Assembly: GCF_015350975.1 (NCBI RefSeq)
Contig: NZ_JADKRX010000002.1
Coordinates: 532,004 to 596,003 of the forward strand
Source of the DNA: Curtobacterium sp. VKM Ac-1395
Lineage (GTDB): Bacteria; Actinomycetota; Actinomycetes; Actinomycetales; Microbacteriaceae
DNA length: 64,000 nt
Direction: 5' to 3'
Shown here: in pieces, positions 52,899 to 62,467 of the stretch
Layout of the letters: each line of letters begins with the position of its first letter
How positions within the stretch are numbered: position 1 is the stretch's first letter
Made by a program: the position numbers and the translations under genes
The notes under the pieces: generated by a model
Seen by the model: the letters and a program-made list of their open reading frames with translations, nothing else
Databases searched by the model: none
Told to the model about the DNA's origin: nothing

Positions 52899-55800
52899 GT
52901 GACGACAACCTCGTCCACCTCGTCCACTGCGGGCCGGCGTTCGCCGCGTGTCCCGATCGTGGTCACGATCATCGTGCTGGCCGCACTGGTGATCGCCTTC
53001 TTCATCTTCGCCAGCCTGTACACCGACTACGCGTGGTTCGCGCAGCTCGGCTTCCAGCAGGTGCTGACCACGCGGTGGATCGCGGGGGCGGTGATGTTCT
53101 TCGCCGGGTTCCTGGGCATGGCCGTGCCGGTGTACCTGAGCATCCTGTTCGCGTTCCGGTTCCGACCGGTCTACGCCAAGCTCGGGTCCCAGCTCGACCG
53201 CTACCAGCAGGTCATCGAACCGCTGCGCCGTGTCGTCATGATCGGCATCCCGGTCGTCCTCGGCATCTTCGCCGGACTCGCGACCGCTCCGCGCTGGAGC
53301 ATGGTCCTGGAGTACTTCAACCGGACCCCCTTCGGCAAGAAGGACCCGCAGTTCGGCCTGGACATCGGCTTCTACGTCTTCGAGCTGCCGTTCTGGCGCT
53401 CCGTCGTGGCCTACTCGTCCGCGGTGGTCCTCATCGCCGGGCTCGCCGCGCTCGCCGCGTGCTACCTCTACGGCGCCATGCGCTTCGGGGGGCGAGAGGT
53501 CCGGATCTCCCGCGCCGCCCGCGTGCAGCTCGCGATCACGGCCGCGCTGTACATCGCGCTGCAGGCCGTCAGCCTGTGGCTCGACCAGTACGCCGCCCTG
53601 ACCAAGAACAACTCGCTCATCACCGGTGCGCAGTACACCGAGGTCAACGCCACGATCCCCGGTCGCGAGATCATGGCGGGCATCGCGGCGATCGTCGCCC
53701 TGCTCTTCATCGTCACGGCGGTCATCGGCCGCTGGCGCATCTCGATCGTCGGCACCGGGCTGCTGCTCGTCTCCGCGATCGTCATCGGCGGCATCTACCC
53801 GTGGATCGTCCAGCGCCTGCAGGTGGCCCCGAGCGAGCGGTCGTTCGAGTCCGCGTACATCCAGCGGAACATCGACGCCACGCGAGACGCCTACGACGTG
53901 TCCGGGGTGAAGGAGTCGAACTACGACGCCACCACCTCGCCGTCCACCGGAGCCCTCGCGCAGGACGCCCAGACCACGGCGAACATCCGCCTGATCGACC
54001 CGAAGATCGTGTCCGACACGTTCAGCCAGCTGCAGCAGTCGCGGCAGTACTACAAGTTCCCGTCGGAGCTCGACGTCGACCGCTACCAGATCAAGGGCCA
54101 GACCGAGGACACCGTGATCGCGGTCCGCGACATCGACCTCGACGGCCTGAGCGCCAAGGCGAACACGCAGTACAACCGCACGTTCGTCTACACGCACGGC
54201 TACGGCGTCGCGGCGGCCTACGGCAACCAGCGCGCCAGCGACGGCAAGCCGGTGTTCCTCGAGTCCGGCATCCCGTCCACCGGGGCCCTCGGCGACTACC
54301 AGCAGCGCGTGTACTTCGGCGAGACCTCGCCCGGCTACTCGATCGTCGGTGCGCCCGAGGGTTCGAAGAACGTCGAGCTCGACTACCCGTCCGGCTCGGA
54401 CGACGACAACGGCGGCAACGCGACGACGACCTACAAGGGCGACGGCGGGCCGTCGATCGGCAACTTCTTCAACCGGCTCGTCTACGCGGCGAAGTTCCAG
54501 TCGGAGCAGATCCTGCTCTCGAACGCGGTGAACAAGGACTCGCAGATCCTGTACGACCGCAACCCGATCACCCGTGTGCAGAAGGTCGCGCCGTACCTGA
54601 CGCTCGACAGCGACGCCTACCCGGCGATCGTGAACCACCGCCTGCAGTGGATCGTCGACGGCTACTCGACCTCGGACGCGTACCCGTACTCGCAGAGCCA
54701 GAGCCTCGCCGACAGCATCAACGGCACCGAGTCCTCGACGTTCCGCACCGACCAGGTCAACTACATCCGCAACTCGGTGAAGGCCACGGTCGACGCCTAC
54801 ACGGGCAAGGTGACCCTCTACACGTGGGACACGAAGGACCCGGTCCTGAAGACGTGGCAGAAGGTCTTCCCGACGTCGCTCAAGCCGGTCTCCGCGATGA
54901 GCGCCGACCTGCTCGACCACGTCCGGTACCCGACCGACCTGTTCAAGGTGCAGCGCTCGATCCTCGGGACGTACCACGTCACCAACGCCAACTCGTTCTA
55001 CTCGGGTGACGACGCCTGGACGACGCCCACCGAGCCGACGAGCGGGTCGAACGACGCCGACACGACGGCGGCGAACACCACGACGACGACGACCGCGTTG
55101 GGCACCCAGACGTCCGCGGCACGGGCCAACCTGCAGGACCCGTACTACCTGACGATGAAGGTGCCGGGGCAGGGGACCGCGTACTCGCTCTACACGACGT
55201 ACATCCCGCAGCAGACGGGCTCGAACGCGCGGAACGTGCTGACCGGGTACCTCGCCGTCGACTCCGACGCCGGCGGCGCCGGCGAGGGCAAGCGGGCGTC
55301 GGGCTACGGCAAGCTCACGCTGCTGACGATCCCCAAGACCGACAACATCCCGGGTCCGCTGCAGGTGCAGAACCTGTTCAACTCCGACACCACGGTGTCG
55401 CAGGAGCTGAACATCCTGAAGCGCGGCAACAGCACCGTCAAGCAGGGCAACCTGCTGACGCTGCCCGTCGGTGGTGGGTTCCTCTACGTGCAGCCCGTCT
55501 ACGTGCAGTCGACGTCCAGTGGCTCCTACCCGCTGCTGCAGAAGGTCCTGGTGGCTTTCGGCGACAAGATCGCGTTCGAGGACACCCTCGACGAGGCGCT
55601 CAACCAGCTGTTCGGTGGTGACTCCGGTGCGGCCGCAGGTGACCAGGGCGCGGCTGCGGGCGGTTCCGACACCGGCACCGACAACGGTTCGGACAACGGG
55701 AACTCGGACTCCGGTTCGGGTTCGTCCTCGGGCACCGGTTCGACCGGCGGGTCGGCGTCCGACTCGGACAACCCCGCCGTGCAGAAGGCGCTCGCCGACG

Positions 55801-55937
55801 CCAGCGCTGCCCTGCAGGACCGCCAGCAGGCCTACGCCGACAACGACCTCGTCGCTGCCGCCGAGGCCGACCAGCGCCTGCAGAACGCGATCCAGGCCGC
55901 GGTCGAAGCCGAGGAATCGGGCTCGTCCGGCAACTGA
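52899..55937 (+). CDS. UPF0182 family large membrane protein
   Basis: Protein of 1012 residues. The first third holds about seven spans (PIVVTIIVLAALVIAFFIFA, then LYTDYAWFAQLGFQQVL typical of the family). The rest is a large extracytoplasmic domain (RLVYAAKFQSEQILLSNAVN, RNPITRVQKVAPYLTLDSDA). The C-terminus has an acidic Ser/Gly/Asp-rich linker followed by a helical end (ALQDRQQAYADNDLVAAAEA). Function is unknown despite wide conservation in actinobacteria. GTG start with TGGAG eight nt upstream. Confidence 0.93.
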   Translation: MTTTSSTSSTAGRRSPRVPIVVTIIVLAALVIAFFIFASLYTDYAWFAQLGFQQVLTTRWIAGAVMFFAGFLGMAVPVYLSILFAFRFRPVYAKLGSQLDRYQQVIEPLRRVVMIGIPVVLGIFAGLATAPRWSMVLEYFNRTPFGKKDPQFGLDIGFYVFELPFWRSVVAYSSAVVLIAGLAALAACYLYGAMRFGGREVRISRAARVQLAITAALYIALQAVSLWLDQYAALTKNNSLITGAQYTEVNATIPGREIMAGIAAIVALLFIVTAVIGRWRISIVGTGLLLVSAIVIGGIYPWIVQRLQVAPSERSFESAYIQRNIDATRDAYDVSGVKESNYDATTSPSTGALAQDAQTTANIRLIDPKIVSDTFSQLQQSRQYYKFPSELDVDRYQIKGQTEDTVIAVRDIDLDGLSAKANTQYNRTFVYTHGYGVAAAYGNQRASDGKPVFLESGIPSTGALGDYQQRVYFGETSPGYSIVGAPEGSKNVELDYPSGSDDDNGGNATTTYKGDGGPSIGNFFNRLVYAAKFQSEQILLSNAVNKDSQILYDRNPITRVQKVAPYLTLDSDAYPAIVNHRLQWIVDGYSTSDAYPYSQSQSLADSINGTESSTFRTDQVNYIRNSVKATVDAYTGKVTLYTWDTKDPVLKTWQKVFPTSLKPVSAMSADLLDHVRYPTDLFKVQRSILGTYHVTNANSFYSGDDAWTTPTEPTSGSNDADTTAANTTTTTTALGTQTSAARANLQDPYYLTMKVPGQGTAYSLYTTYIPQQTGSNARNVLTGYLAVDSDAGGAGEGKRASGYGKLTLLTIPKTDNIPGPLQVQNLFNSDTTVSQELNILKRGNSTVKQGNLLTLPVGGGFLYVQPVYVQSTSSGSYPLLQKVLVAFGDKIAFEDTLDEALNQLFGGDSGAAAGDQGAAAGGSDTGTDNGSDNGNSDSGSGSSSGTGSTGGSASDSDNPAVQKALADASAALQDRQQAYADNDLVAAAEADQRLQNAIQAAVEAEESGSSGN

Positions 55938-55942
55938 CGACA

Positions 55943-55974
55943 CGGGCGGGGTGGCCGATTTGGCACCCCGCCCG
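55943..55974 (+). terminator. Terminator of the UPF0182 gene
   Basis: Perfect 11-bp stem (CGGGCGGGGTG / CACCCCGCCCG) with a 10-nt loop, six nt after the stop. Its loop and right arm contain the -35 box of the tRNA promoter. Confidence 0.8.
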
Positions 55975-55988
55975 TTGCCGTGTAGGCT
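55960..55988 (+). promoter_or_regulatory. Promoter of the initiator tRNA gene
   Basis: -35 TTGGCA (55960-55965), a 17-bp spacer and -10 TAGGCT (55983-55988), about 12 nt before the mature tRNA 5' end. Confidence 0.7.
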
Positions 55989-55999
55989 TATCAACGTGC

Positions 56000-56076
56000 C
56001 GCGGGGTGGAGCAGTTCGGTAGCTCGCTGGGCTCATAACCCAGAGGTCGTAGGTTCAAATCCTGCCCCCGCAACCA
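56000..56076 (+). tRNA. Initiator tRNA-fMet (CAT)
   Basis: A 77-nt cloverleaf with anticodon CAT. Initiator marks are present: the unpaired C1-A72 end (CGCGGGG / CCCCGCA) and three G-C pairs in the anticodon stem (CTGGG CTCATAA CCCAG). The CCA end is encoded. Confidence 0.97.
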
Positions 56077-56086
56077 GCGCGACACG

Positions 56087-56119
56087 AGAAGCCCCGGTCC
56101 TCACGGACCGGGGCTTCTT
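56087..56119 (+). terminator. Terminator of the tRNA-fMet gene
   Basis: Perfect 14-bp stem (AGAAGCCCCGGTCC) with a 4-nt loop and a T-rich right side, ten nt after the CCA end. Confidence 0.9.
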
Positions 56120-56154
56120 CGCGTTGTGGGGCGTGTTGCGTCCGGACGCCGTTC

Positions 56155-56198
56155 CGGACGGGAGGCTCCCTGCCAGCTGGTGGGGAGCCTCCCGTCCG
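56155..56198. terminator. Palindrome of the GGAGGC family before the aldo-keto reductase remnant
   Basis: Twenty-two-nt arms with two G.U pairs and no loop (CGGACGGGAGGCTCCCTGCC AG/CT ...). It shares the CCAGCTGG centre with 28429 and 60867. It could end transcripts of the minus-strand remnant. Confidence 0.7.
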
Positions 56199-56230
56199 TC
56201 TCCTGGTCGCGTCGCGCCTCGGTCTGTGGC

Positions 56231-56491
56231 TCAGCCGGTGGCGCGCCTGCCGCGGACCCCGTGCCCGAGCGTCGTGATCCGCTCGAGGTCCTCTGCGGTG
56301 AAGGTCACGGCTGCTGCGGCGACGTTCTCAGCGACGCGTCCGGGGTTCCGCGATCCCGGGATCGGGACGATGTCGTCCCGCTGCGCGAGGATCCAGGCCA
56401 GCGCGAGCTGTGAGAGCGAGATGCCCTTCGCGTCGGCCAGTTCGGTCAGGCCGGCGATCGGGTGGACCGCGTTCGCCCGCCGGATGTTCTC
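56231..56491 (-). pseudogene. 3' remnant of an aldo-keto reductase gene
   Basis: About 86 codons match only the C-terminal quarter of aldo-keto reductases: ELADAKGISLSQLALAWILA, then DDIVPIPGSRNPGRVAENVA and a normal end. The catalytic Tyr/Lys/Asp/His region and the whole N-terminal barrel are missing. The frame upstream runs antisense through the nitrilase gene, not through more reductase sequence. It is a truncated remnant beside the tRNA gene. Confidence 0.8.
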
Positions 56492-56542
56492 GGCGGCGTG
56501 CGGTCGTGGACCCCGGGCGTCGCGCGCGGTCGTGGCCCCGGT

Positions 56543-56548
56543 TAGCCT
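56543..56548 (+). promoter_or_regulatory. -10 box, leaderless start of the nitrilase gene
   Basis: TAGCCT is followed by GGCTCG and the GTG at 56555. Confidence 0.6.
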
Positions 56549-56554
56549 GGCTCG

Positions 56555-57460
56555 GTGACGACACTGACCATCGCCGCGGCGCAGTTCGCCCCCGTGGACG
56601 ACCCCGCCGTGAACCTCGAGACCGTGCGGGCGGCAGCGGAGGACGCGGCGGCCCGTGGCGCGCAGCTCCTGGTGACGCCCGAGTACACGTCGTACTTCAC
56701 GGCGGACATCGACGACCGGTTCGTCGCGGCAGCGCAGCCGCTCGACGGGCCCTTCGTCACCGGGCTCCGGCGGATCGCGCGGAGCACCGGGGTGGCGCTC
56801 GTGGTCGGGGTGGCCGAGGCCGGCCCGGACACCGCGCGGTTCCGCAACACGCTCGTCGCGATCGACCCCGAGGGCTCGCTCGTGTGCACGTACCGGAAGG
56901 TGCACCTGTACGACGCGTTCGGGTCGCGGGAGTCCGACCGGATCGAGGCGGGGGACCCCGAGCAGCTGCCCGTGTTCGAGCTCGGCGGCGTGCTGGTCGG
57001 TCTCGAGACCTGTTACGACCTGCGGTTCCCCGAGGTGACCCGGCGGCTCGTCGCAGGGTCGGCCGGTGCCGGTGCCGGTGCCGGTGCCGGTGCCGGTGCG
57101 GATGGCGTGCTCGCCGGTGGTGCCGCTGCCGACGTCGTGCTCGTGCCCGCCGAGTGGGTGCGTGGGCCGGGCAAGGAAGACCACTGGCGGACGCTGCTCA
57201 CGGCACGCGCGATCGAGAACACCGTCTGGGTCGTCGGTGTCGGCCAGGCGCCGCCGATCGGCATCGGGGGATCGGTGGCCCTCGACCCGTCGGGTGTCGC
57301 CGTCGCCGCGCTCGGGTCGACCCCGGGGCTGCTCGTCACCACGGTGGACACCGACGTCACGGACGGGGTGCGGCGGACGAACCCCTCGCTGTCACTGCGG
57401 CGGTACGACGTGACGGTCCGAGGCGCCGCGGACGTGACCGCCGGGGCACCGCGGACGTGA
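56555..57460 (+). CDS. Carbon-nitrogen hydrolase (nitrilase/omega-amidase family)
   Basis: Cytoplasmic amidohydrolase of 301 residues with the full Glu-Lys-Cys triad: TPEYTSYF, TYRKVHLYDAFGSRES and LETCYDLRFPE. The motifs are closest to omega-amidase/NIT2-like proteins, which hydrolyse alpha-ketoglutaramate. After the cysteine motif an Ala-Gly dipeptide repeat, (AG)x6, is inserted; it is coded by six GCCGGT units. The C-terminal tail ends in a duplicated RGAADVT-type segment. It converges with an aminotransferase gene, the partner enzyme expected in a glutamine transaminase/omega-amidase pathway. Confidence 0.87.
   Translation: MTTLTIAAAQFAPVDDPAVNLETVRAAAEDAAARGAQLLVTPEYTSYFTADIDDRFVAAAQPLDGPFVTGLRRIARSTGVALVVGVAEAGPDTARFRNTLVAIDPEGSLVCTYRKVHLYDAFGSRESDRIEAGDPEQLPVFELGGVLVGLETCYDLRFPEVTRRLVAGSAGAGAGAGAGAGADGVLAGGAAADVVLVPAEWVRGPGKEDHWRTLLTARAIENTVWVVGVGQAPPIGIGGSVALDPSGVAVAALGSTPGLLVTTVDTDVTDGVRRTNPSLSLRRYDVTVRGAADVTAGAPRT
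57062..57097 (+). repeat. Hexanucleotide microsatellite (GCCGGT)x6
   Basis: Six exact in-frame units inside the nitrilase gene. Copy changes would lengthen or shorten an Ala-Gly loop without a frameshift. Confidence 0.95.
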
Positions 57461-57482
57461 CGGTCCGGGGCGCCGCGGACGT
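57407..57482. repeat. 29-bp direct repeat at the 3' junction of nitrilase and aminotransferase genes
   Basis: Copies at 57407-57435 and 57454-57482 differ at one base. Both contain GGCGCCGCGGACGT. The second copy overlaps the nitrilase stop and reaches the aminotransferase stop on the other strand. Confidence 0.85.
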
Positions 57483-58699
57483 CACGCCCGGCTGAGGGTG
57501 GCGAGGCGGCTGGCCGCGTCCTCGAGCACGGAGCGCTTCTTGCAGAACGCGAAGCGCACCAGCGACCGGTAGCCGGCGGCGTGGTCCGGGCGGACGAACG
57601 CCGACACCGGCACACCGACGACGCCCGCCAGGTGCGGCAGCTCGAGGCAGAAGGCGCGCGCGTCCTCGTACCCGAGCGGGGCGGTGTCCGCGATGACGAA
57701 GTAGCCCCCGTCGGGCCGGTGCACCCCGAAGCCCGCTGCGGTGAGTCCTGCCGCGAGCACGGCGTGCTTGGCCGCGAGGTCCGCGGCGATGCCGGCGAAG
57801 ACCGTGTCCGGCAGGCGGAGGCCCGCGGCGACCGCCGGCTGGAACGGCGCTCCGTTGACGAAGGTCAGGTACTGCTTGACGGTCGTGATCGCGGTCACGA
57901 GCGCCGGGGGAGCGGTGAGCCAGCCGATCTTCCAGCCGGTGGTGCTGAAGGTCTTCCCGGCGCTCGACACCGTCACCGTCCGCTCCCGGGCGCCGGGCAG
58001 CGTGGCGATGGGCACGTGCGGCACGTGCGGCGCGTGCTCCGTCTCGAAGGTGAGGTGTTCGTAGACCTCGTCGGTGATGATGACCGCGTCGTGGCGCTCG
58101 GCGAGCTCGACGACGACACGCAGGACCTCGGTCGGCAGCACACGTCCGGTCGGGTTGTGCGGGGTGTTGACCAGGACCGCGCGGGTCCGGTCCGAGAACG
58201 CCGCGCGGAGCGTGGACTCGTCGGGCAGGAAGTCCGGCGCGGTCAGCGGCACCGTCACGTGGGTGGCACCGGCGAGGCGGATCAGGGCACCGTAGGCGTC
58301 GTAGAACGGCTCGAACGTGACCACTTCGTCGCCCGGCTCGACCAGCGCGAGGAGTGTCGCCGCGAGCGCTTCGGTCGCGCCGGCGGTGACGAGGACCTCC
58401 TGGTCGGGATCGACCTCGAGCCCGTACCAGTGGCGCTGGTGCTCGGCGATAGCCAGACGCAGGTCGGGGGTCCCGCGCCCCGGCGGGTACTGGTTCACGC
58501 CGTCGCGGATGGCCCGCACCGCGGCGTCGAGGACCTCGACGGGACCGTCCTCGTCCGGGAAGCCCTGCCCGAGGTTGACCGCACCCGTGCTGGCCGCCAG
58601 CGCGCTCATCTCGGCGAACACGGTGGGGGCGGGGACGCCGTCGGGGCCGAGGAGCATCGCGCCCTCCGCCGCTCGCAGCCAGGGTCCGGTGTGCCGCAT
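57482..58699 (-). CDS. PLP-dependent class I/II aminotransferase (YbdL/kynurenine aminotransferase-like)
   Basis: Enzyme of 405 residues. Family blocks: MSALAASTGAVNLGQGFPDE, the PPGRGTPDLR helix, PHNPTGRVL, ITDEVYEHL, the PLP-lysine motif SSAGKTFSTTGWKIGW and the Arg motif SLVRFAFCK. The NLGQGFPD opening is typical of methionine/glutamine/kynurenine aminotransferases such as YbdL. Some actinobacterial homologues are annotated DapC, but the gene next to fdxA is the better DapC here. ATG at 58699 with GGAGGGA upstream. Paired with the convergent omega-amidase-like gene. Confidence 0.88.
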   Translation of the reverse strand: MRHTGPWLRAAEGAMLLGPDGVPAPTVFAEMSALAASTGAVNLGQGFPDEDGPVEVLDAAVRAIRDGVNQYPPGRGTPDLRLAIAEHQRHWYGLEVDPDQEVLVTAGATEALAATLLALVEPGDEVVTFEPFYDAYGALIRLAGATHVTVPLTAPDFLPDESTLRAAFSDRTRAVLVNTPHNPTGRVLPTEVLRVVVELAERHDAVIITDEVYEHLTFETEHAPHVPHVPIATLPGARERTVTVSSAGKTFSTTGWKIGWLTAPPALVTAITTVKQYLTFVNGAPFQPAVAAGLRLPDTVFAGIAADLAAKHAVLAAGLTAAGFGVHRPDGGYFVIADTAPLGYEDARAFCLELPHLAGVVGVPVSAFVRPDHAAGYRSLVRFAFCKKRSVLEDAASRLATLSRA

Positions 58700-58738
58700 G
58701 GGGTTCCCTCCGACGGGCGCTCGCGCTGGACGGTCCCC

Positions 58739-58744
58739 AACCTA
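58739..58744 (-). promoter_or_regulatory. -10 box of the aminotransferase gene
   Basis: Minus-strand TAGGTT predicts a leader of about 33 nt with the GGAGGGA site. Confidence 0.45.
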
Positions 58745-58881
58745 GTGCGTCGGCGCTGCCGCTCCCGGGAGTGCGTCCACAGGTGACGCATAAGCTCACC
58801 TCAAGGCACTTGCAGGGTCGTCATCAGGACTGCCCAGGCTCGTGCGACAGACTGCACGAGCTTGAAAGGAGCACGTCCAGC

Positions 58882-60855
<1,974 letters not shown>

Positions 60856-60866
60856 CGCACCCCACC

Positions 60867-60912
60867 ACAGACGGGAGGCACGGTGCCAGCTGGCACCGTG
60901 CCTCCCGTCTGT
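60867..60912 (+). terminator. Terminator of the HtrA-like gene, perfect 46-bp palindrome (GGAGGC family)
   Basis: Arms of 23 nt with no mismatch and no loop (ACAGACGGGAGGCACGGTGC CAG). It lies 12 nt after the stop and has the CCAGCTGG centre. Confidence 0.85.
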
Positions 60913-60969
60913 CTGCCCCTGCGCCGCCATGTGCCCGTTCCCGTCGTCGTCGCCGCACCGCCCACACAC

Positions 60970-61306
60970 GAACGGGCGAAATGCCGGCGTGCGGGCCGGC
61001 CCCGACCCCGCGCTCCCGCCCGCTCGCCCTCGGAAAGTCGAACGGGCGAAATGCCGTGGTGCCCGCCGGACCGGACCCTGCGCTTCCGCCCGCTCGGCGG
61101 TGGCCGGGCCGAGCGGGCGAAATGCCGGCGTGCGGGGCGGACCGGACCCCGCGTTCCCGCCCGCTCGCCCTCGGGAAGCCGAACGGGCGGAATGCCGGCG
61201 TGCGGGACGGACCCGACCCCGCGCTCCCGCCCGCTCGCCCTCGGGAAGGCGAGCGGGCGCAATGTCGGCTTGCGGGGTGGACCCGACCCCGCACTTTCGC
61301 CCGCTC
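60970..61306. repeat. Array B: five copies of the 56-bp inverted-repeat element
   Basis: Copies lie at 60970-61025, 61040-61095, 61111-61166, 61181-61236 and 61251-61306. All are exactly 56 bp and spaced by 14 or 15 bp, giving a 70-71 bp period. Each starts GA[A/G]CGGGCGnAATG and ends CGCCCGCTC, and most hold an inner inverted repeat GCGGGG/CCCCGC. The spacers are alike (GCCCTCGG[G/A]AAG). It occupies most of the gene-free stretch 60913-61423. No convincing reading frame is present; a 70-bp period does not keep frame. Confidence 0.9.
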
Positions 61307-61382
61307 GGCGAGGGGGAGAGCGAGGGACGAACGGCGGGACCGGTGCCCAGGGCGGCGACAGGTGGGGGAGTCCGGGGATTGA

Positions 61383-61388
61383 TAGGCT
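61383..61388 (+). promoter_or_regulatory. -10 box of the glycosyltransferase operon
   Basis: TAGGCT predicts a leader of about 29 nt that holds the GAGGGA site of the first gene. Confidence 0.5.
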
Positions 61389-61423
61389 GCAGGTCGCTCA
61401 CCGCCAGGACCCCGAGGGATCGC

Positions 61424-62467
61424 ATGCAGACAGACGGACAGCGCCTGCCGGGCGTCTCGTACGTGATGCCCGTCCTGAACGAGGTGACCGAGGTGCGCGC
61501 TGCGGTCGCGAGCCTCCTCGACCAGGACTACGCGGGACCGTTCGAGGTCGTGCTGGCGCTCGGCCCCTCGATCGACGGCACGAACGAACTCGTCGCCGAG
61601 ATGAGCGCTGCCGACCCCCGCATCCGCGCCGTCGACAACCCGGTGGGCTCGACCCCCGCCGGCCTGAACGTGGCGATCCGCGCCTCCGAGCACCCCGTCG
61701 TGGTCCGCGTCGACGCGCACTCCGTGTTGCCGCGGGACTACACGCGCATCGCCGTCCGGACCCTGACCGAGTCGGGCGCGGACAACGTCGGCGGCATCAT
61801 GCGCGCCGAGGGTCGGACGCCGTTCGAGAAGGCGGTCGCCCTCGCGTACGGCAGCCGCGTCGGCCTCGGCGGCACGCCCCACCACGTCGGCGGCCAGGCC
61901 GGACCGGCGGAGACGGCCTACCTCGGTGTCTTCCGCCGTGACCGCCTGTTCGCGGTCGGCCTGTTCGACGAGGGCATCAAGCGTGGCCAGGACTGGGAGC
62001 TGAACCGGCGGCTGCGCACCACCGGTGGAACCGTCTGGTTCACGCCGGAGCTCGTCGTCACCTACCGGCCCCGGCCGAGTCTGAAGCGTCTCATTCGACA
62101 GTTCGTCGCCACGGGGCTGTGGCGTGGCGAACTCGCACGACGGTTCCCGGCGGGCAACGGCCTGCGCTACTTCGTGCCCCCGGTGATGGTCGCGGGGCTC
62201 GGCCTCGGGCTCGTCGCGGGGATCGTCGGCATCGTCGGCGCGGCTCTCGGCAGCGGTGCCGCCTGGGCGCTGCTCGGCTTCGTCGTCCCGGCGGTCTACC
62301 TGGTGTTCGTCGTCGTCGGGGCCCTCGCGGTGTCCCGACGTTCGGACGCGGCCACACGCGCGTGGCTGCTCGTCGTCCTGCCCTGCATCCACATCGGCTG
62401 GGGGGTCGGGTTCATCGTCGGGTTCCTGACGCGGACCTCCGAGCTGACGACCCACACCGGACGGTGA
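61424..62467 (+). CDS. Family 2 glycosyltransferase with C-terminal membrane spans
   Basis: Protein of 347 residues. The GT-A fold is seen in SYVMPVLNEVTEVRAAVASL, the acidic motif VVRVDAHSVLPRDY (a DxD-like DAH) and the acceptor region GIKRGQDWELNRRLR (the ED/QDWE motif). At least two spans follow from residue 245 (VPPVMVAGLGLGLVAGIVGI). It resembles ExoA/succinoglycan-type enzymes that build surface polysaccharides. ATG with GAGGGA six nt upstream. First gene of a chain joined by GTGA overlaps. Confidence 0.9.
   Translation: MQTDGQRLPGVSYVMPVLNEVTEVRAAVASLLDQDYAGPFEVVLALGPSIDGTNELVAEMSAADPRIRAVDNPVGSTPAGLNVAIRASEHPVVVRVDAHSVLPRDYTRIAVRTLTESGADNVGGIMRAEGRTPFEKAVALAYGSRVGLGGTPHHVGGQAGPAETAYLGVFRRDRLFAVGLFDEGIKRGQDWELNRRLRTTGGTVWFTPELVVTYRPRPSLKRLIRQFVATGLWRGELARRFPAGNGLRYFVPPVMVAGLGLGLVAGIVGIVGAALGSGAAWALLGFVVPAVYLVFVVVGALAVSRRSDAATRAWLLVVLPCIHIGWGVGFIVGFLTRTSELTTHTGR

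Noticed and set aside
52608-56036. A 1142-codon minus-strand frame opposite UPF0182
   Set aside because: It has no recognisable domain and an Arg/Val/Asp-rich shadow composition; the plus-strand protein matches UPF0182 along its length.
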